A stretch of DNA of 6,016 nt from Lentimicrobiaceae bacterium (GTDB lineage Bacteria > Bacteroidota > Bacteroidia > Bacteroidales > Lentimicrobiaceae). Location of the stretch: assembly GCA_028697695.1 (NCBI GenBank), contig JAQVEI010000161.1, positions 1-6,016 on the forward strand. Reading direction: 5' to 3'. Positions 4,482-6,016 of the stretch are shown piece after piece (the stretch's first letter is position 1; each line of letters starts with the position of its first letter). The notes under the pieces are model-generated. The model made no database searches, was not told the origin of the DNA, and saw only the letters and a list, made by a program, of their open reading frames with translations. A program made the position numbers and the translations under genes.

Positions 4482-6016
4482 TTATTTCAGTGTAGTAAAC
4501 ACTGCTTTGTTGTTCCGAGAGGTTACCATAACTATTTGGCGGCTTCCGCCCGGGTTAAAAATTACTGGATCAGTATCGCTTTTAAGGTTGTTTAAGCCAA
4601 TATGCGCACCTTTACTGTTCATCAGGTAAACCTTTGAAGTTTTTTTATCGCGCACAGCCACCCAGCCCTTACCCAGGGAGGCATACAGGAATGGCTTGCC
4701 CAATTGTCCGCCATTTATTTTTATTTCTACGATGCTTTTTTTCATGCGGGTAAATACGCCAAGTTTTTCATCGCCCGAAAACATAAAGTCCATACTTCCA
4801 TCCCCATCAAAATCGGCATATTCGAAATAAGGGTTCTCACCAAATTGCCCGAAAGAACTGAAGGATACCACGCCATTATCTGTAACATACGAAAGCCGGC
4901 CATCCACCGATGCGGTGAGGAAAATGCCTTTCGCGTTGGTTCTGTTTTCAAATACACCCGCTCTGCTTGATTTTTTAAAACCGGAGTAAACGGATATTCT
5001 TACGCGCCCGCGGCGGTCAGTAATAATCAAATCGCCCTGCACTGTGCTAAATATCAGATAATCCTTGCCGGTGTACCGGATAAACTTCGGGGCCATGGCC
5101 AATTCACCGGTTTTGGGTTGCTGCCAGTCGGGCAATACTTTTCCCGCCAGCGTGATACTGTAAATCTTCTTTTCGGGACCCTGATAGATGAGGCGATAAT
5201 CTTTTCGTCTTTCGTAATCAAAAAAGCCTGATGCACTGCTCATCTCCGCTGGCAGCTTTGTTTTGTTCAGCAGACTGCCATCGGCAGACAGGTGATAGAG
5301 GTAATGTTGCCCCGTGATTATATATCGTGGCTGGCTGCTTTGGGTGAAACCGGTGGTAAACAACTGGCCGGTAAGCATTTCAGGGGCTTGCCATTCAAAA
5401 ACCGTATGACCGCCAAAGTCGGTTACTTTTAAAGAATTGTTACTCAAAAAAGCAACCTGATTTTCACCCGCTTTTTTTCCTTGTATAATAAGTGGTGTAA
5501 AAATGATGGATGTTTCTGTTCCAATGGCAGCTTCTGTTGCCGGTTCAACCGGCGAAGCTGCGATAGAATCAGCAGCTTCAATTTCATCATTAAGAGCTAA
5601 TTCCTTAGCCGGAGCCTCAAAATAAAGAATTCCGCTGCTGTACATATAAGGTTCTCCGGTACTTATTTTAAAGGTAAGCAACTCGCACTTTTTTAACGGA
5701 CTCGCAGTGCCTTCTGGCGAAATATGCTTATTTTGTGGATTGTATATTGCAAAAAAACTGGCTTTTTCACCGGCTTCGTTTAGCATTTGAACTATGGAGT
5801 TATCAGGATGGCGTATCCCGGGCGCTTGCAGAAAGGAGTTGTAATCCATCAGTGCAGCAGGGGAGGAGGAAAAAGCGGTTACCGGAGGGCGGTTTAAACA
5901 ATATACAGCTCCATGAATGGGAAACATATTGCCAAACACCTTGTTGTAAAGCGATTCGTCGGAAATCTTTGCAATTCCTGCCTCTGCCGGCTCCATAAAT
6001 AAACCAAAAGTATTAG
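4482..6016 (-). CDS. Large protein of unrecognised family with beta-propeller-like C-terminal half; N-terminus outside window
   Basis: The frame is open past the first in-window ATG (5996) to the edge, reading NTFGLF before MEPAEAGIAK, so that ATG is probably internal and the true start lies beyond 6016. At least 504 residues are visible, numbered from that Met. Residues 1-135 look like a mixed alpha/beta domain of unknown type. Residues 136-163 are an Ala/Glu/Ser-rich linker. From about 165 to 504 there are recurring short beta-strand blocks of the kind seen in PQQ/WD40-like propellers, such as NNSLKVTDFGGHTVFEW, QGDLIITDRRGRVRI, DGRLSYVTDNG and KTSKVYLMNSKGAHIGL. ADFDGDGSMDF (394-404) is a DxDGDGxxD calcium-loop motif as in FG-GAP repeats. 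No enzyme active site is recognisable. It is probably an envelope or surface-associated protein, but the signal peptide region is not in view. It runs convergent to the glucosaminidase and appears unlinked to it. The coding call is firm; the function is unknown. Confidence 0.85.
   Translation of the reverse strand, partial: NTFGLFMEPAEAGIAKISDESLYNKVFGNMFPIHGAVYCLNRPPVTAFSSSPAALMDYNSFLQAPGIRHPDNSIVQMLNEAGEKASFFAIYNPQNKHISPEGTASPLKKCELLTFKISTGEPYMYSSGILYFEAPAKELALNDEIEAADSIAASPVEPATEAAIGTETSIIFTPLIIQGKKAGENQVAFLSNNSLKVTDFGGHTVFEWQAPEMLTGQLFTTGFTQSSQPRYIITGQHYLYHLSADGSLLNKTKLPAEMSSASGFFDYERRKDYRLIYQGPEKKIYSITLAGKVLPDWQQPKTGELAMAPKFIRYTGKDYLIFSTVQGDLIITDRRGRVRISVYSGFKKSSRAGVFENRTNAKGIFLTASVDGRLSYVTDNGVVSFSSFGQFGENPYFEYADFDGDGSMDFMFSGDEKLGVFTRMKKSIVEIKINGGQLGKPFLYASLGKGWVAVRDKKTSKVYLMNSKGAHIGLNNLKSDTDPVIFNPGGSRQIVMVTSRNNKAVFTTLK

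Noticed and set aside
5994..5996. ATG at 5996 as the true start of the propeller-like gene
   Set aside because: The frame stays open upstream to the window edge, there is no signal peptide after this Met, and no promoter-like sequence fits in the 20 remaining bases.

Overview
The window looks like a chromosomal segment from a Bacteroidota organism, most likely of the Cytophagales/Sphingobacteriales type. Three things suggest this. The protein sequences have a Bacteroidota character. Starts lack clear Shine-Dalgarno sequences. The divergent intergenic region carries TAnnTTTG-like -7 boxes, the motif used by the Bacteroidota primary sigma factor. The taxonomic placement is inference from style, not from a search. 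There are no insertion sequences, CRISPR arrays, tRNAs or rRNAs.

Layout. Positions 1-2648 (minus strand) hold a compact three-gene operon, transcribed right to left: an OmpR-type response regulator (2648->1944), its HAMP/HisKA sensor kinase (1960->566) and the 16S rRNA G527 methyltransferase rsmG (579->1, C-terminus cut by the window edge). Both junctions overlap, by 17 and 14 nt, so translation is probably coupled. Positions 2649-2869 form a divergent control region with a 40-bp near-perfect palindrome, a second small inverted repeat close to the regulator start, and candidate -7 boxes facing both ways. Positions 2870-3853 (plus strand) encode a secreted N-acetylglucosaminidase with C-terminal LysM-type cell-wall binding, followed by a clear hairpin terminator.

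Positions 3854-4481 contain no convincing protein gene. The stretch is AT-rich and carries three terminator-like structures on the plus strand. The last, with a 9-T tract at 4257-4265, has no gene in front of it, which hints at an unannotated small transcript. Positions 4482-6016 (minus strand) hold most of a large protein of unrecognised family, open at the window edge: an N-terminal domain, an Ala/Glu-rich linker and a beta-propeller-like C-terminal half with one DxDGDGxxD calcium-loop motif.

How the parts may work together: the two-component pair probably controls its own operon through the palindrome and could also influence the divergent wall hydrolase. The link from a sensor kinase to a ribosome-modifying enzyme in one coupled operon is the most interesting gene-level arrangement. 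I see no clear sign of a wholly new multi-gene system. The best leads are the 40-bp palindrome, the orphan terminator with its possible small RNA, and the unrecognised propeller-like protein.
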